Notes: generated by a model not told the origin, from the letters alone. A stretch of DNA of 64,000 nt from Mesorhizobium sp. WSM4306 (GCF_007003975.1 NZ_VFTC01000004.1:170396-234395), one strand, 5' to 3'; counted from the first letter of the stretch, positions 38,048 to 47,891 are shown. Numbers and translations are program-made.

Positions 38048-38913
38048 CGAACCTCTCGCCACCTCCCGCAATCATGCTCGAGCCGTTGGTACGGGCAGTT
38101 CTTCTCGAAGACCTCGGCAGGGCCGGCGACCTGACCACTGATGCCATCGTGCCGAAAGACCGTCATGCGACGACCGTGCTTTCAGCGCGCCAGGCCGGCA
38201 CTGTCGCCGGGCTCGACCTGGCAATGCTGGCGTTCCGGCTCATCGACCAGGATGTCGAGATGACAGTGCACCGCGCGGATGGCAGCGAAGTGGCGCAAGG
38301 CGAGGTCATTGCCTCGGTCAGCGGTCCGGCGCGATCCATCCTCACGGCGGAACGCACGGCGCTCAATTTTCTCTGTCACCTGAGCGGCATAGCCACGGCC
38401 ACGGCATCGGTCGTCGCGGCGATCCACGGCCACAACGCCAAAATCGTGTGCACGCGCAAGACGACGCCTGGCTTGCGGGCCGTCGAGAAATACGCAGTGC
38501 GCGCCGGTGGCGGCTGCAATCACCGCTTCGGCCTCGACGACGCGATCCTGATCAAGGACAACCACATTGCCATCGCCGGTGGAATCCGCCCGGCCATCGA
38601 GCGGGCGCGCGTCAGCGCCGGCCATCTCGTCAAGATCGAAGTCGAAGTCGACACGCTGGCTCAGCTGGATGAAGCCCTGCCCCTCGCCCCCGATGCTGTC
38701 CTGCTCGACAACATGTCGGTCGAGCAATTGCGCCAGGCGGTGGCGATGGTTGCCGGCCGGGCGATCACCGAGGCGTCCGGCAGGATTACAGCCGCGACGG
38801 CGCCCGCGATTGCCGCGACCGGTGTCGACATGATTTCCATCGGCTGGTTGACTCACAGCGCACCAATCCTCGATATCGGCCTCGACTACCGTGAACTTGA
38901 TCGTCCGGTCTGA
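38044..38913 (+). CDS. nadC: Nicotinate-nucleotide pyrophosphorylase (quinolinate phosphoribosyltransferase)
   Basis: 289 residues. It converts quinolinate and PRPP to nicotinate mononucleotide. Visible signatures are TARTALNFLCHLSGIAT-type residues (AERTALNFLCHLSGIAT), CTRKTTPGLRAVEKYAV with the substrate-binding Arg/Lys, and LIKDNHIAIAGGI. DAVLLDNMSVEQL and EASGRI follow. It overlaps nadB by four bases and completes de novo NAD synthesis from aspartate. Confidence 0.97.
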   Translation: MTNLSPPPAIMLEPLVRAVLLEDLGRAGDLTTDAIVPKDRHATTVLSARQAGTVAGLDLAMLAFRLIDQDVEMTVHRADGSEVAQGEVIASVSGPARSILTAERTALNFLCHLSGIATATASVVAAIHGHNAKIVCTRKTTPGLRAVEKYAVRAGGGCNHRFGLDDAILIKDNHIAIAGGIRPAIERARVSAGHLVKIEVEVDTLAQLDEALPLAPDAVLLDNMSVEQLRQAVAMVAGRAITEASGRITAATAPAIAATGVDMISIGWLTHSAPILDIGLDYRELDRPV

Positions 38914-38988
38914 CCAAGGGCAGCGCACTGGCCTCTCCATTGGTGGCCAGGTTCGTGGGCGCCATATCGCCACAACGCAAGGAGCAGA

Positions 38989-39996
38989 ATGGAAATGCAC
39001 GCAGCGACTTCGGAAAAGACCCTGCCTGACGCTCAATCCTTAGACGGCGGCCGGATGTGGACCCTGGAAGAGGTTCGGGCACTGCATGATGCCCCTTTCA
39101 ATGACCTGCTGTTTCAGGCGCAAACTGTTCACCGCCAGAATTTCGATCCAAACAGGGTCCAGCTCAGCCGGCTTCTCAGCATCAAGACGGGCGGCTGCCC
39201 GGAGGATTGCGGCTATTGCAGCCAGTCGGCGCATCACGAAACCGGCCTGAAGGCTTCGAAGCTGATGGAAGTCAGGCGCGTCATCGCCGAGGCGACCAAG
39301 GCGCGTGACGCCGGTGCCACCCGCTATTGCATGGGTGCTGCATGGCGAAATCCCAAGGCGCGCGACATGGACGCGGTGGTGGCGATGGTCGAAGGCGTGA
39401 AGGCGCTGGGCATGGAGACCTGCATGACGCTGGGCATGCTCGATCCGGACCAGGCGCAACAACTGAAGAAGGCTGGCCTCGACTATTACAACCACAACAT
39501 CGATACCTCGGAACGCTACTACAACGAGGTTATCTCGACGCGCACGTTTGCCGATCGGCTGGATACGCTGGCCAATGTCCGCGACAGCGGCATCAAGGTC
39601 TGCTGCGGCGGCATTGTCGGCATGGGCGAAGAACCGGAAGACCGGATGGACATGCTGGTGACGCTGGCCAATCTGCCGGAACATCCCGAAAGCGTTCCGA
39701 TAAACATGCTGATCCCGATCGCCGGCACCCCGCTTGCCGAAGCCAAGCCGATCGAGCCGATCGAATTCGTGCGCGTGATCGCGCTGGCGCGCATCATGAT
39801 GCCGAAATCGCATGTGCGTCTTTCCGCCGGTCGCACCGCCATGACCGACGAGATGCAGGCGCTGTGCTTCTTTGCCGGCGCCAATTCGATCTTCGTCGGC
39901 GACACGCTGCTGACGGCGGACAATCCCGGCGAGGACAAGGACATGCTGCTGTTCCGGCGTCTCGGCATCGAGCCGATGGAACTCGAGGCGCAATGA
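38989..39996 (+). CDS. bioB: Biotin synthase
   Basis: A 335-residue radical-SAM enzyme that inserts sulfur into dethiobiotin. The cluster motif [12 protein letters not shown] lies at about residues 68-79. [16 protein letters not shown] and the [2Fe-2S] ligand region [10 protein letters not shown] follow. It starts 75 bases after nadC, after CAAGGAGCAG, and overlaps bioF by four bases. It heads the bioBFDAZ block. No separate promoter or BioR box was recognised in the short gap. Confidence 0.97.
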   Translation: MEMHAATSEKTLPDAQSLDGGRMWTLEEVRALHDAPFNDLLFQAQTVHRQNFDPNRVQLSRLLSIKTGGCPEDCGYCSQSAHHETGLKASKLMEVRRVIAEATKARDAGATRYCMGAAWRNPKARDMDAVVAMVEGVKALGMETCMTLGMLDPDQAQQLKKAGLDYYNHNIDTSERYYNEVISTRTFADRLDTLANVRDSGIKVCCGGIVGMGEEPEDRMDMLVTLANLPEHPESVPINMLIPIAGTPLAEAKPIEPIEFVRVIALARIMMPKSHVRLSAGRTAMTDEMQALCFFAGANSIFVGDTLLTADNPGEDKDMLLFRRLGIEPMELEAQ

Positions 39997-41132
39997 ACGA
40001 GGCACCTCTTGCCCGCTATGACGCAACCTTGCAGGGACTGGCGCGCAAGGACCGGCTGAGGACGCTGTCGCCGCGCGCCGGTCTCGACTTCTCGTCGAAC
40101 GATTATCTCGGGCTTGCCGCCTCGAAGAGGCTTGGCGATGCGGTGGCTGCGGCCATCGCGCGGGGCACGCCGGTCGGCGCCACTGGATCACGGCTGCTGC
40201 GCGGAAACGCGCCCGAGCATGAGGAACTGGAGGCGGACGCTGCTGCGTTCTTCGGAGCTGACCGCGCGCTGTTCTTCGGCAGCGGCTATATCGCCAACTT
40301 CGCTCTGCTGACCTCCCTGCCGCAGAAGGGAGACCTTTTGGTCCTCGACGAGCTTGCCCATGCCAGCATGCATGAGGGGGCCCGTGCTGGCCGCGCCGAG
40401 TTCGTGCTCACCGCGCACAATGACGTCGATGCCTTCGAGGATGCAATCACGCGCTGGCGCGCCGAAGGCGGCACCGGGCGCGTCTGGATCGTGGTCGAAA
40501 GCCTCTACAGCATGGATGGCGACTGCGCGCCGATAGCTGCCCTGATCGCCCTTGCTGATCGGTACGAAGCATTCATCATCGTCGACGAGGCGCATGCCAC
40601 AGGTATCTGGGGACCAGACGGCCGCGGCCTCGCCGCCGCTTTCGAGGGCCGCGACAACATCGTCGCACTCCACACATGCGGCAAAGCGCTCGGCGCGTCC
40701 GGCGCACTCGTCACCGGGCCGGGACTGCTGTGCGACTATCTCGTCAACCGCTGCCGACCTTTCATCTATTCCACTGCGCCATCGCCGCTGATGGCAGTGG
40801 CAGCGCGCGAAGCGATTGCGATGCTGTCCGATGAGCCCCGACGCCGTGTCCAGTTGCAGGAGCGCGTTGCCTTCGCGGGCCGCCAATTGGCCGAGCGCTG
40901 CGGCGTGAAGCCCAGCGGCTCGCAGATCCAGCCCTTTGTCATCGGCGACAACAGGCGCACCATGGCGGTGGCGGCGGCGTTGCAGGCGCGCGGTTTGGAC
41001 ATACGCGGCATTCGTCCGCCGACGGTGCCAGAGGGCACGTCGCGCTTGCGCATTTCGCTGACGCTCAATGTCGACGACGCCGACATTTCGGCCATGGTCG
41101 AGGCGCTCGTCGAGGTGTTGGCCTCGGCATGA
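39993..41132 (+). CDS. bioF: 8-amino-7-oxononanoate synthase
   Basis: A 379-residue PLP enzyme joining pimeloyl thioester and alanine. Conserved parts are [11 protein letters not shown] at the N-terminus, [37 protein letters not shown] and the PLP Lys in [13 protein letters not shown]. The ATG overlaps the bioB stop; upstream in-frame sequence lies within bioB. It is coupled to bioD by an ATGA overlap. Confidence 0.96.
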   Translation: MNEAPLARYDATLQGLARKDRLRTLSPRAGLDFSSNDYLGLAASKRLGDAVAAAIARGTPVGATGSRLLRGNAPEHEELEADAAAFFGADRALFFGSGYIANFALLTSLPQKGDLLVLDELAHASMHEGARAGRAEFVLTAHNDVDAFEDAITRWRAEGGTGRVWIVVESLYSMDGDCAPIAALIALADRYEAFIIVDEAHATGIWGPDGRGLAAAFEGRDNIVALHTCGKALGASGALVTGPGLLCDYLVNRCRPFIYSTAPSPLMAVAAREAIAMLSDEPRRRVQLQERVAFAGRQLAERCGVKPSGSQIQPFVIGDNRRTMAVAAALQARGLDIRGIRPPTVPEGTSRLRISLTLNVDDADISAMVEALVEVLASA

Positions 41133-41764
41133 CCAAGCGCATCGTCATCACCGGAACGGATACCGGCATCGGCAAGACGGTGTTTTCAGCCGGGCTAGCC
41201 GGCCTTCTCGACGGCTTCTATTGGAAGCCGGTGCAATCGGGCCTTGACGGCGAGACCGACAGCGAGGTCGTTGAACGGCTCGCCGGTCTGCCGCCAGGGC
41301 GCGTGCTGCCGGAAGTCTACCGCCTGAAGAGCCCACTTTCGCCGCATCGTTCAGCCGAACTCGACGGCGTCGCCATCGAGGCGGCAAAGCTCTCGCTTCC
41401 AGCCTTGCCGGGTCCGCTCGTCATCGAAGGTGCCGGCGGACTGATGGTGCCGCTCAACCGCCAGACAAGGTTCATCGACATATTCCAGCAGTGGCAGCTG
41501 CCGGTCGTTCTGTGCGCCCGCACCGCGCTTGGGACGATCAACCACACGCTGCTGTCGATCGAGGCCCTGAGAGCCCGTTCCATTCCAATCATTGGCATCG
41601 CCTTCATCGGCGACGAGGTGGCGGATTCGCAAAAGACGATCGTGGAATTCAGCGGCGTGCCACAGCTCGGCAGGCTTCCGTACCTCGATCCGCTGACGGA
41701 CGAAACGCTAAGAGAGGCGATGGTTGCCGGCTTCGACCTCGCCCCGATCGCTGGAGTTGAATGA
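41129..41764 (+). CDS. bioD: Dethiobiotin synthetase
   Basis: A 211-residue P-loop enzyme that carboxylates diaminopelargonate. The N-terminal nucleotide motif is [16 protein letters not shown], with [16 protein letters not shown] and the [14 protein letters not shown] loop typical of BioD. It overlaps both neighbours by four bases. Confidence 0.95.
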   Translation: MTKRIVITGTDTGIGKTVFSAGLAGLLDGFYWKPVQSGLDGETDSEVVERLAGLPPGRVLPEVYRLKSPLSPHRSAELDGVAIEAAKLSLPALPGPLVIEGAGGLMVPLNRQTRFIDIFQQWQLPVVLCARTALGTINHTLLSIEALRARSIPIIGIAFIGDEVADSQKTIVEFSGVPQLGRLPYLDPLTDETLREAMVAGFDLAPIAGVE

Positions 41765-43029
41765 TGCCTCAGTCTCAAGTCTGGCATCCGTTCACGCAGC
41801 ACGCGCTCGAGCCAGCGATCCCCGAAATCGTCCGGACGGAAGGCGCCTACCTCCACAAGGCCGACGGCACGCGCATCCTGGATGCCATTTCTTCCTGGTG
41901 GGTCGTCACGCACGGCCACCGCCATCCCCGCATCATTGAGGCCATCGAAACGACCGCGGCGAGCCTTGACCAGATCATCTTTGCCGGCTTCACCCACGAG
42001 CCGGCCGAACGCCTCGCCAAGGCACTTGTCGGCCTCGCTCCCGCCGGTCTCGACTGGGTGTTCTACTCCGACAGCGGCTCGACTTCGGTCGAGGTCGCGC
42101 TGAAGATGGCGCTCGGCTATTTCCGCAACATCGGCGCGCCGCGCTCGCGCATCGTGGTCATGGAGCACAGCTATCATGGCGACACCATCGGCACGATGAG
42201 CGTCGGCGCCCGCGGTGTGTTCAACGCTGCCTACGAGCCGTTGCTGTTCGAGGTCGATACCATCCCCTTCCCGGCCGCCGGGCGAGAGCAGGAGACGCTG
42301 GACCGGTTCGAGGCCGTCAGCCGCGACCGGCATGCCGCCGCGCTGATCGTCGAGCCGCTGGTGCTTGGCGCCGGCGGTATGCTGATGTATCCGGCCTCGG
42401 TTCTGACCGAACTGAAGAAGATCGCCGAAGCTTCGGGCACGCTGCTGATCGCCGACGAGGTGATGACCGGTTGGGGCCGCACCGGAACCATGTTCGCCTG
42501 CGAGCAGGCATCCATCTCTCCGGACATCCTGTGCACCTCGAAGGGCTTGACCGGAGGCGCCATCCCGCTGGCGGCGACGCTTGCCACCGACACCATCTTC
42601 CGGGCCCATTTTTCCGACGACCGCAAGAAGACCTTCTTCCACTCGAGTTCCTACACCGCCAATCCGATTGCCTGTGCGGCCGCACTCGCCAATGTCGAGA
42701 TCTGGCGCGACGAGCCGGTAGCCGAGCGGGTCGCGGCCCTGAGTGCAAAGCAGGCCGCCGGGCTTCAACGCTTTCGCCATAACCCTCGCTTCACCGACAG
42801 ACGGGCGACCGGGACGATCACGGCTCTCGATCTGCGCACCGGCTCCGCCGGCTATCTGGCCGAGATCGGGCCAAAACTGCGGGCTTTTTTCCTCGAGCGC
42901 GGCCTGCTCGTGCGTCCGCTTGGCAATGTCCTCTATCTTCTGCCGCCCTATTGCATCACCAGCGAGGAACTGGACGGTGTCTATGACGCCATCGAGGAGG
43001 CCAGTGAACGGTTCGGTTCGGGGCCATGA
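41761..43029 (+). CDS. bioA: Adenosylmethionine-8-amino-7-oxononanoate aminotransferase
   Basis: A 422-residue class-III PLP transaminase. Signatures are [10 protein letters not shown] near the N-terminus, [30 protein letters not shown], the [20 protein letters not shown] stretch and the PLP Lys in [14 protein letters not shown]. Either ATG at 41761 or 41764 may be used. It overlaps bioD and bioZ by four bases. Confidence 0.96.
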   Translation: MMPQSQVWHPFTQHALEPAIPEIVRTEGAYLHKADGTRILDAISSWWVVTHGHRHPRIIEAIETTAASLDQIIFAGFTHEPAERLAKALVGLAPAGLDWVFYSDSGSTSVEVALKMALGYFRNIGAPRSRIVVMEHSYHGDTIGTMSVGARGVFNAAYEPLLFEVDTIPFPAAGREQETLDRFEAVSRDRHAAALIVEPLVLGAGGMLMYPASVLTELKKIAEASGTLLIADEVMTGWGRTGTMFACEQASISPDILCTSKGLTGGAIPLAATLATDTIFRAHFSDDRKKTFFHSSSYTANPIACAAALANVEIWRDEPVAERVAALSAKQAAGLQRFRHNPRFTDRRATGTITALDLRTGSAGYLAEIGPKLRAFFLERGLLVRPLGNVLYLLPPYCITSEELDGVYDAIEEASERFGSGP

Positions 43030-44009
43030 GCAGGTCGTCGCGCATTCTCGGGTTCGGCCATTATGCGCCGGCGCGCAAGGTCGAGAATCAGGAGATCGAA
43101 GATAGTCTCGGGCTCGAGCCAGGCTGGATCGAGCGGCGCACCGGAATTCGTTCGCGCTTCTGGGCGACAGATGAAGACACGCTGTCCGGCCTTGCTGTGC
43201 GTGCAGGCGACATGGCGCTGGCGAACGCCGCTATTGATCGCAGCGACATCGGTCTCCTCTTGCTTGCCACCTCGACGCCCGACCACCTTCTGCCGCCCAG
43301 CGCACCCCTCGTCGCGCACAAGCTGGGACTTGGACGAGCAGGTGCGATCGATCTGACCGGCGCCTGCGCCGGCTTCATCTATGCGCTGATGTTCGCGGAC
43401 GGCTTCACTCGCTTGCACGGCAAATCAGCTTTGGTCATCGCCGCCAACATCCTCAGCCGTCGCATCAATCCGGCCGAGCGCGCAAGCTCGGTCCTTTTCG
43501 CCGATGCCGCCGGCGCCCTGGTGATCGGTCCGTGCGAGGATGCTGATCGGGGCATTCTCGGTGCCTCGGTGCATTCAGACGGCTCGCGCTACGGGCTGAT
43601 CCAGATCCCGGCGGGCGGAAGCAACATCCCGTTCCAAAATGGCCTGGATCTCGAACAAACCCGAATGACGATCACCGATGGCCGTGAAGTGTTCAGCAAG
43701 GCCGTGGAGATGATGACCGCTTGCTCACTGGACGCACTTGCGGCGGCCCGACTGCAGCCGCAAGACATCCACCGGTTCGTACCGCATCAGGCCAATGCCC
43801 GCATTTTCGATCTCGTCGGCAAAAACCTCGGCATTGCCGATCATGCGATCGTCAAGACGATCGCCGAATACGGCAATTCTTCCGCCGCGACGATCCCACT
43901 TTCCCTGTCGGTGGCCAATCAGACGGAGCCGTTTCGGCGGGGCGAGAAAATACTCCTGGCGGCGGCAGGTGCGGGACTCAGCGGCGGGGCCCTCGTCCTC
44001 GGAATTTAG
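43026..44009 (+). CDS. bioZ: BioZ, KAS III-like pimeloyl-precursor synthase
   Basis: 327 residues, a thiolase-fold condensing enzyme. The catalytic triad is visible: Cys in [15 protein letters not shown], His in [12 protein letters not shown] and Asn in [12 protein letters not shown]. BioZ was first described in the bio operon of a Mesorhizobium symbiosis island. Later work in related bacteria showed that it condenses glutaryl-CoA with malonyl-ACP, feeding the pimeloyl moiety and bypassing BioC-BioH. Its position directly after bioA supports this role over general fatty-acid FabH. Confidence 0.93.
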   Translation: MSRSSRILGFGHYAPARKVENQEIEDSLGLEPGWIERRTGIRSRFWATDEDTLSGLAVRAGDMALANAAIDRSDIGLLLLATSTPDHLLPPSAPLVAHKLGLGRAGAIDLTGACAGFIYALMFADGFTRLHGKSALVIAANILSRRINPAERASSVLFADAAGALVIGPCEDADRGILGASVHSDGSRYGLIQIPAGGSNIPFQNGLDLEQTRMTITDGREVFSKAVEMMTACSLDALAAARLQPQDIHRFVPHQANARIFDLVGKNLGIADHAIVKTIAEYGNSSAATIPLSLSVANQTEPFRRGEKILLAAAGAGLSGGALVLGI

Positions 44010-44070
44010 CCCAAGCGAAGCCGCTCAACATCAGGACTGGCACTGTGAGATGAATAGGACAACGGGACCA

Positions 44071-44523
44071 ATGCGAAAAATAGTCGCCGGCAAACTTCAT
44101 GGCATCAACGTCACCGAAGCGAACCTGAATTACCACGGATCGATAACGCTGGACCCCGCCCACTGCGAGGCAGCTGGAATCCTGCCGATGGAATTCGTCG
44201 AAATATGGAACAAGAATTCTGGGGCACGGATTTCGACCTATGTCATGCTCGGTGAGCGCGGCTCACGATGCTGCATCCTGAACGGCGCGGCCGCCCGCAC
44301 CTGCCAGCCTGGCGACCAGATCATCGTCTGCAACTCTATCTACCTCAACGAAACGGAAATCACCTCGCTGAAACCGCGGATCGTCACCTTTGACCAGGAC
44401 AACCATATAAGCGACCGTCTGACCTACTCGGTCGATCTCGACGCGCACGGCCAATACACCTTCTCGATTCTTGACGAGTCCCAAGAGGCATTGGCCATTC
44501 CCGCCCTGGTCTCCCGCGCGTGA
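44071..44523 (+). CDS. panD: Aspartate 1-decarboxylase
   Basis: About 150 residues. It makes beta-alanine for pantothenate. The self-cleavage site is YHGSITLD (Gly-Ser scissile bond that yields the pyruvoyl group). GKLHGINVTEANLNYHGS and ERGSRCCILNGAAARTCQPG match the PanD core. The ATG at 44071 fits the family N-terminus (MRKIVAGKLHG) better than the one at 44050. The C-terminal extension beyond the E. coli length (126) resembles other rhizobial PanD. It follows bioZ by 61 bases and closes the NAD-biotin-pantothenate block. Confidence 0.93.
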   Translation: MRKIVAGKLHGINVTEANLNYHGSITLDPAHCEAAGILPMEFVEIWNKNSGARISTYVMLGERGSRCCILNGAAARTCQPGDQIIVCNSIYLNETEITSLKPRIVTFDQDNHISDRLTYSVDLDAHGQYTFSILDESQEALAIPALVSRA

Positions 44524-44552
44524 CTCGGCCCCGACACATCCCCGAGTTTTCC
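44523..44552 (+). terminator. Probable Rho-independent terminator after panD
   Basis: ACTCGG (44523-44528) pairs with CCGAGT (44542-44547), and TTTTCC follows. The stem is only 6 bp with a 13-base loop, so strength is uncertain. Its position right at the panD stop fits the end of the nad-bio-pan transcript. Confidence 0.55.
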
Positions 44553-44592
44553 ATCGGTTGATTGTCTTCCGGTCGCCTCGGACCGTACGCGC

Positions 44593-44686
44593 TTGACAAA
44601 GCAGCGCCGGCCCCTCCAACTTGAGGCATTCACCAGGGGGGGGTCCCGGCAAGGGGCTGAGATACCGCTGGCTTTCGCGGCGCATT
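44593..44686 (+). promoter_or_regulatory. Truncated TPP riboswitch (THI element), 5' half only, with upstream TTGACA
   Basis: TTGACA (44593-44598) is a plausible -35 box. From 44636 comes a G-run GGGGGGGGTCCCGGC, then GGGGCTGAGATACCGC (44653-44668). It contains the THI-box core CTGAGAT (44657-44663), then a CCGC/GCGG hairpin (44665-44680) at the position of P3. A complete TPP aptamer continues with the second conserved half (AACCTGATC...GGTAATGCC...GAAGGGA), which is absent here. After 44686 the sequence is insertion-element DNA. The riboswitch is therefore non-functional and no thi gene follows. Confidence 0.75.
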
Positions 44687-45070
44687 GGCTCTGACGCATA
44701 TTTGCTGGCATGCTGCTCCTATGATGCGCCGATCAGTCGTGCTTGCACCAGATCGAGCTTTGCTCTCCCGTACATCTGGCGTTTGATGAGCTTTAACCGT
44801 GTGATCTGACCTTCCGTTTGCCCATTTGACCACGGTTTTCCACGCCGCCGGTGGCCGGTGCGGGCGACAACCAGTTCGGGGACGTTCACCTCGATTGCCG
44901 CCACCAGGATCGCTTCGGATTTTGCAAGGTCATCGCGTGTGGTGGTCATGAGCCGGTCGCTCGTGCTGATGGCGTTCTGGCGAGCCCACTCTGATTGGCC
45001 TTTTCCGCGAGGCGTCGGCGTTGAGCCCATTGCGAGACAACACCAATTCTGCCCAGAAAGGCCCTTTCTT
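44687..45070 (-). mobile_element. Remnant of an ISL3-family insertion sequence
   Basis: The left boundary GGCTCTGACGCATATTTGC (44687-44705) looks like an ISL3-type terminal repeat and abuts the broken riboswitch. Inside, on the minus strand, lies the C-terminus of the transposase (next entry). No second inverted repeat or duplication was found, and the right end fades out before the gene at 45078. The limit 45070 is approximate. Confidence 0.65.
44719..45030 (-). pseudogene. ISL3-family transposase, C-terminal fragment
   Basis: The conserved C-terminal block PWSNGQTEGQITRLKLIKRQ followed by MYGRAKLDLVQARLIG is diagnostic of ISL3 transposases. Only about 35-45 residues match. The N-terminal part of this frame lacks resemblance to the family, and the catalytic DDE residues, apart from the Glu in the block (QTEGQ), are missing. 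It is dead. Confidence 0.8.
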
Positions 45071-45077
45071 TAGGTTG

Positions 45078-45494
45078 CTATTCTTCGTACCGGCGCTCCA
45101 GCGCGTCGGCGATTCGCTCGCAAAGCAATTCTGACGTCACGACTGTGAGGTGGACACGGAGGTGAACTCCGTGTGTATCAACTAGGGTAGTGACAATACC
45201 ACGATCAGAGAACTCGGCGAGGTCGAGAACATCCTGGACGATGAAGTCCGGTCTCTGACGAAGCCTCATAGGGCGCTCATCCAACGGGTTCTCCTCCCAA
45301 ATTGGTGGCTTTCCGGGCAGGCCGAGTCTAATTCGCTGGAATTCGGCGTAGCTCTCGGCAACGGCTTGAGAGTTGAATAAATGACGAGTCACTTTGCCAT
45401 CTTCGATGACCTGAACAATCCGTTGGCCGCGCACATTTCTCAATCGCACGTCATTCGGCTCTCCGGCAACCATATTCGCGATCCGTTTCAGCAA
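45078..45494 (-). CDS. Hypothetical protein
   Basis: 138 residues, soluble, with a basic N-terminus (MLKRIANMVAGEPNDVRLRN) and a helix-rich C-terminus (LLCERIADALERRYEE). The motif VIEDGKVTRHLFNSQAVAES and the Arg/Pro-rich centre recall no family I can name. No clear partner gene is adjacent. It is on the strand opposite to the bio operon, and the insertion remnant lies just downstream. Confidence 0.5.
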   Translation of the reverse strand: MLKRIANMVAGEPNDVRLRNVRGQRIVQVIEDGKVTRHLFNSQAVAESYAEFQRIRLGLPGKPPIWEENPLDERPMRLRQRPDFIVQDVLDLAEFSDRGIVTTLVDTHGVHLRVHLTVVTSELLCERIADALERRYEE

Positions 45495-45917
45495 TCAAGA
45501 GAGAGAAATAAGAGTGGAAGTTCCAATCCGCGTTATCGCTCTGTAGACAAACAACTTCCCCCACGTGATATTCGAATGGATTTCGTCGCTTCACGACGGC
45601 CAATCCATTCGATTCAGTCAGAATGCTCGGCATATCGTCGATGGACGACGGGCTGCGGTTCCACCCTCGCCGAAACTAACCGCAGAAAACCGTCGCCCGA
45701 AATCATAATCACCGCAGCCCTGGCCGAATGGTTACACACAAAGTGAGGAAGACCCCCTCCATCTTCCATCATCATTGGCCTCGCACACATAGAATTCCTG
45801 ACATCCCGCGGCCGGAATAGAGCGCGCCCTGGAGCCCGACCCTTGGATAAACCGCCTGCGTGCGAAGGGACGTGAAGGCGTGGGCTGCGGGGGGCCAGCG
45901 CTTAGCTCCTTCGTCAG
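45495..45917. other. Gene-free gap
   Basis: 423 bases between a hypothetical gene and a GlxA-type regulator. A few short open frames exist on both strands without ribosome sites or family resemblance. The DNA is less GC-rich than its flanks around 45500-45560. I see no structured RNA or repeat. Confidence 0.4.
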
Positions 45918-46985
45918 CTAGGCCGTCATCGATAAACTCTGGTGGGAGGCCTCGCTCCGTTCCAATCCGAGCAGCGTTGGGTCCATCAGATCGGCGTGCC
46001 CGTTTGCACGGGCCGCCAGTCGTGTCTGATGCGGAGGGCATCCGTAGGCTTCGCGATAGACTTTGGAAAAGTGCGACGGCGAGATAAAACCGCAAGCCAC
46101 CGCGACTTCCACGACCGGCAAGTTTGTGCTCACAAGAAGCAGCTGCGCGCGCTCCAGACGCAGTTCCATGTAGTATCGGTTCGGCGAGCGCCCCAACTCT
46201 CTGTCGAAAAGCCTTTCGATCTGCCGGCGCGATATCCCGCTTAACGCGACAAGATCGTCAACCGGCATAGGCTCATCCAAGCTTGCCTCCATCAGGCCAA
46301 TGACCTTCATCACTGCCTTGTGGTTGAGCTTGACACGGGAGTGAAGGGGCAGTCGCTGTCGCTCCCCGGCCGAGCGCATTCGGTACGCGATGGCTTTTTC
46401 GCACACGCGGTTGACGACGACTGAACCATGGTCACGTTCAACCAAGTGCAGAAACATGTCGAAAGGTGCATCCCCACCCGAGCAGGTATGCAGATCGGCA
46501 TCATGCTCAAAGGCCGTCTGGGTGGACTCTATCCCCGGAAACTGCTCGCAAAATAACGGAAGCTGCTCCCAGTGAACGGCGCAACGGCGCCCGTCCGCCA
46601 ATCCAGCCCGCGCGACAACGACGGTGCCACTGCCGATGCAAACGAGGGGGATGCGGCGCATGCGGCATTCCCTTAGCCAGGCATCGAGTTGCCTGTTTGG
46701 GCGCGGGATGGCGCTGCCGCCGCAAATCACCGCGGCTGACGTCAAGTTTGATTTTTGGGTTCTCTCGCGTTCATTTCTCAACGCGGAGTCGACGCCGACG
46801 GTCATCCGGCAACTCGAAATCACAGGTTGCCCGTCTTCAGATACGACTTGCCAGCTGTAGACGTTTTTCCCGATTGATTCGTTGGCTAACCGCAGGACTT
46901 CCACCGCGCAGGAGAACGCCTGAAGCGAGAAATCAGGCAAGAGGTAGAAACTAAACGATGTGTGCGCGTTGTGTAGGTTCGCCAT
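45918..46985 (-). CDS. GlxA-type AraC-family transcriptional regulator (second copy type)
   Basis: 355 residues. The N-terminal DJ-1/PfpI-like domain (SFYLLPDFSLQAFSCAVEVL, then LVCIGSGTVVVARAGLADG) is followed by an AraC-type DNA-binding domain. The latter reads VDDLVALSGISRRQIERLFD then VAVACGFISPSHFSKVYREA. It shares architecture, not close sequence, with the regulator at 18232-19185. The C-terminus after the second helix-turn-helix is about 35 residues longer than usual. Its target is unclear; it is isolated between gaps. Confidence 0.85.
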   Translation of the reverse strand: MANLHNAHTSFSFYLLPDFSLQAFSCAVEVLRLANESIGKNVYSWQVVSEDGQPVISSCRMTVGVDSALRNERERTQKSNLTSAAVICGGSAIPRPNRQLDAWLRECRMRRIPLVCIGSGTVVVARAGLADGRRCAVHWEQLPLFCEQFPGIESTQTAFEHDADLHTCSGGDAPFDMFLHLVERDHGSVVVNRVCEKAIAYRMRSAGERQRLPLHSRVKLNHKAVMKVIGLMEASLDEPMPVDDLVALSGISRRQIERLFDRELGRSPNRYYMELRLERAQLLLVSTNLPVVEVAVACGFISPSHFSKVYREAYGCPPHQTRLAARANGHADLMDPTLLGLERSEASHQSLSMTA

Positions 46986-47288
46986 CCTGGCTCCTCCTCA
47001 TCTGTGCTATCTTTTTTCTCGGCGAAGGGAGTGGGCTCCATCTCCTCTTTGCGCCACTACCGGAGTGAGGTGCGCAGGGTTCGCGGACAAGTTGCCCCCC
47101 TATTCCGGAGGCCGGCGCCAAGCTGATCTTCCGACAAAATATTCGCTAAACCTCAATCCGACCGAGCATCAGGCTCATGGGGGCTACTTCCCGAGGCACC
47201 GTCGAGGCGAGTTACTCGACCTCATCACGCCAAGGGATTCCCCTATCTCGCCAACGCCGGCTATCCTTCCACCTAAAAACAGAACGCC
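46986..47288. other. Gene-free gap
   Basis: 303 bases upstream of the GlxA-type regulator and downstream of the HupE-like gene. It should hold the promoter of the regulator. No coding frame with a credible start, no riboswitch signature and no strong terminator was recognised. Confidence 0.4.
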
Positions 47289-47891
47289 CTAGATAACGCC
47301 TGTGACCAGGGCGCCTCCTGCAACCGCAACAATGGCTCCTGCGAGACGGACCAAGGTTTCGCCACGCGGCCCGGCTTTGCTGGCCATCCCTAGCCCGAGG
47401 GCAAGGCCAGAGGCATGCAGCAGCACCGTCGCGATAGCGAAACCAGCACCATAGGCAAGGCCAGCGACATTTTCCGGCATCTCGGCGCCATGGGCGTAGC
47501 CGTGGAAGAAGGCGAAGAAGCCAACCAGCGCCATCGCTGCTGGTATCATGATCCTAAAGCCAAGTGCGACCGCAGTTCCGAATGCGACGATCGACAGGCC
47601 AATGCCAAGCTCAACGAAAGGTGCTGGGATGCCCGCGAAACCGACCGCGCCGCCAATGGCCATGACCGAAACGAAGGCAGCCGGCACCAAACACAGCGCG
47701 CGCCGACCCAGCTGAGCAGCGAGCAGGCCGACCATGACCATGGTGAGCACATGATCGACGCCACCAATCGGATGCCAGAAGCCATGCGCGAAGCCGCTGG
47801 TATCGCCGACCCCGACATGGGCGCTGGCTGTTGATGAGCTTGCGACGAGCATGGCCATGACGGCAAATGCCGTATTCGGAATCCTTTTCAC
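47289..47891 (-). CDS. HupE/UreJ-family nickel permease-like protein
   Basis: 200 residues: a signal peptide (MAMLVASSSTASA) ending before HVGVGDTSGFAHGFWHPIGG, then about five to six membrane segments. Family metal-binding histidines appear in HGFWHPIGGVDHVLTM and FFAFFHGYAHGAEMP. HupE/UreJ proteins supply nickel for hydrogenase or urease. Urease genes lie a few kilobases upstream on the same strand, so a urease role (UreJ-like) is likely. The gap of 136 bases to the preceding binding-protein gene leaves operon membership open. Confidence 0.88.
   Translation of the reverse strand: MKRIPNTAFAVMAMLVASSSTASAHVGVGDTSGFAHGFWHPIGGVDHVLTMVMVGLLAAQLGRRALCLVPAAFVSVMAIGGAVGFAGIPAPFVELGIGLSIVAFGTAVALGFRIMIPAAMALVGFFAFFHGYAHGAEMPENVAGLAYGAGFAIATVLLHASGLALGLGMASKAGPRGETLVRLAGAIVAVAGGALVTGVI

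Noticed and set aside
46960..47292. Plus-strand frame of 110 codons in the gap between the GlxA-type regulator and the HupE-like gene
   Set aside because: Low-complexity composition, no ribosome site, and no family resemblance.
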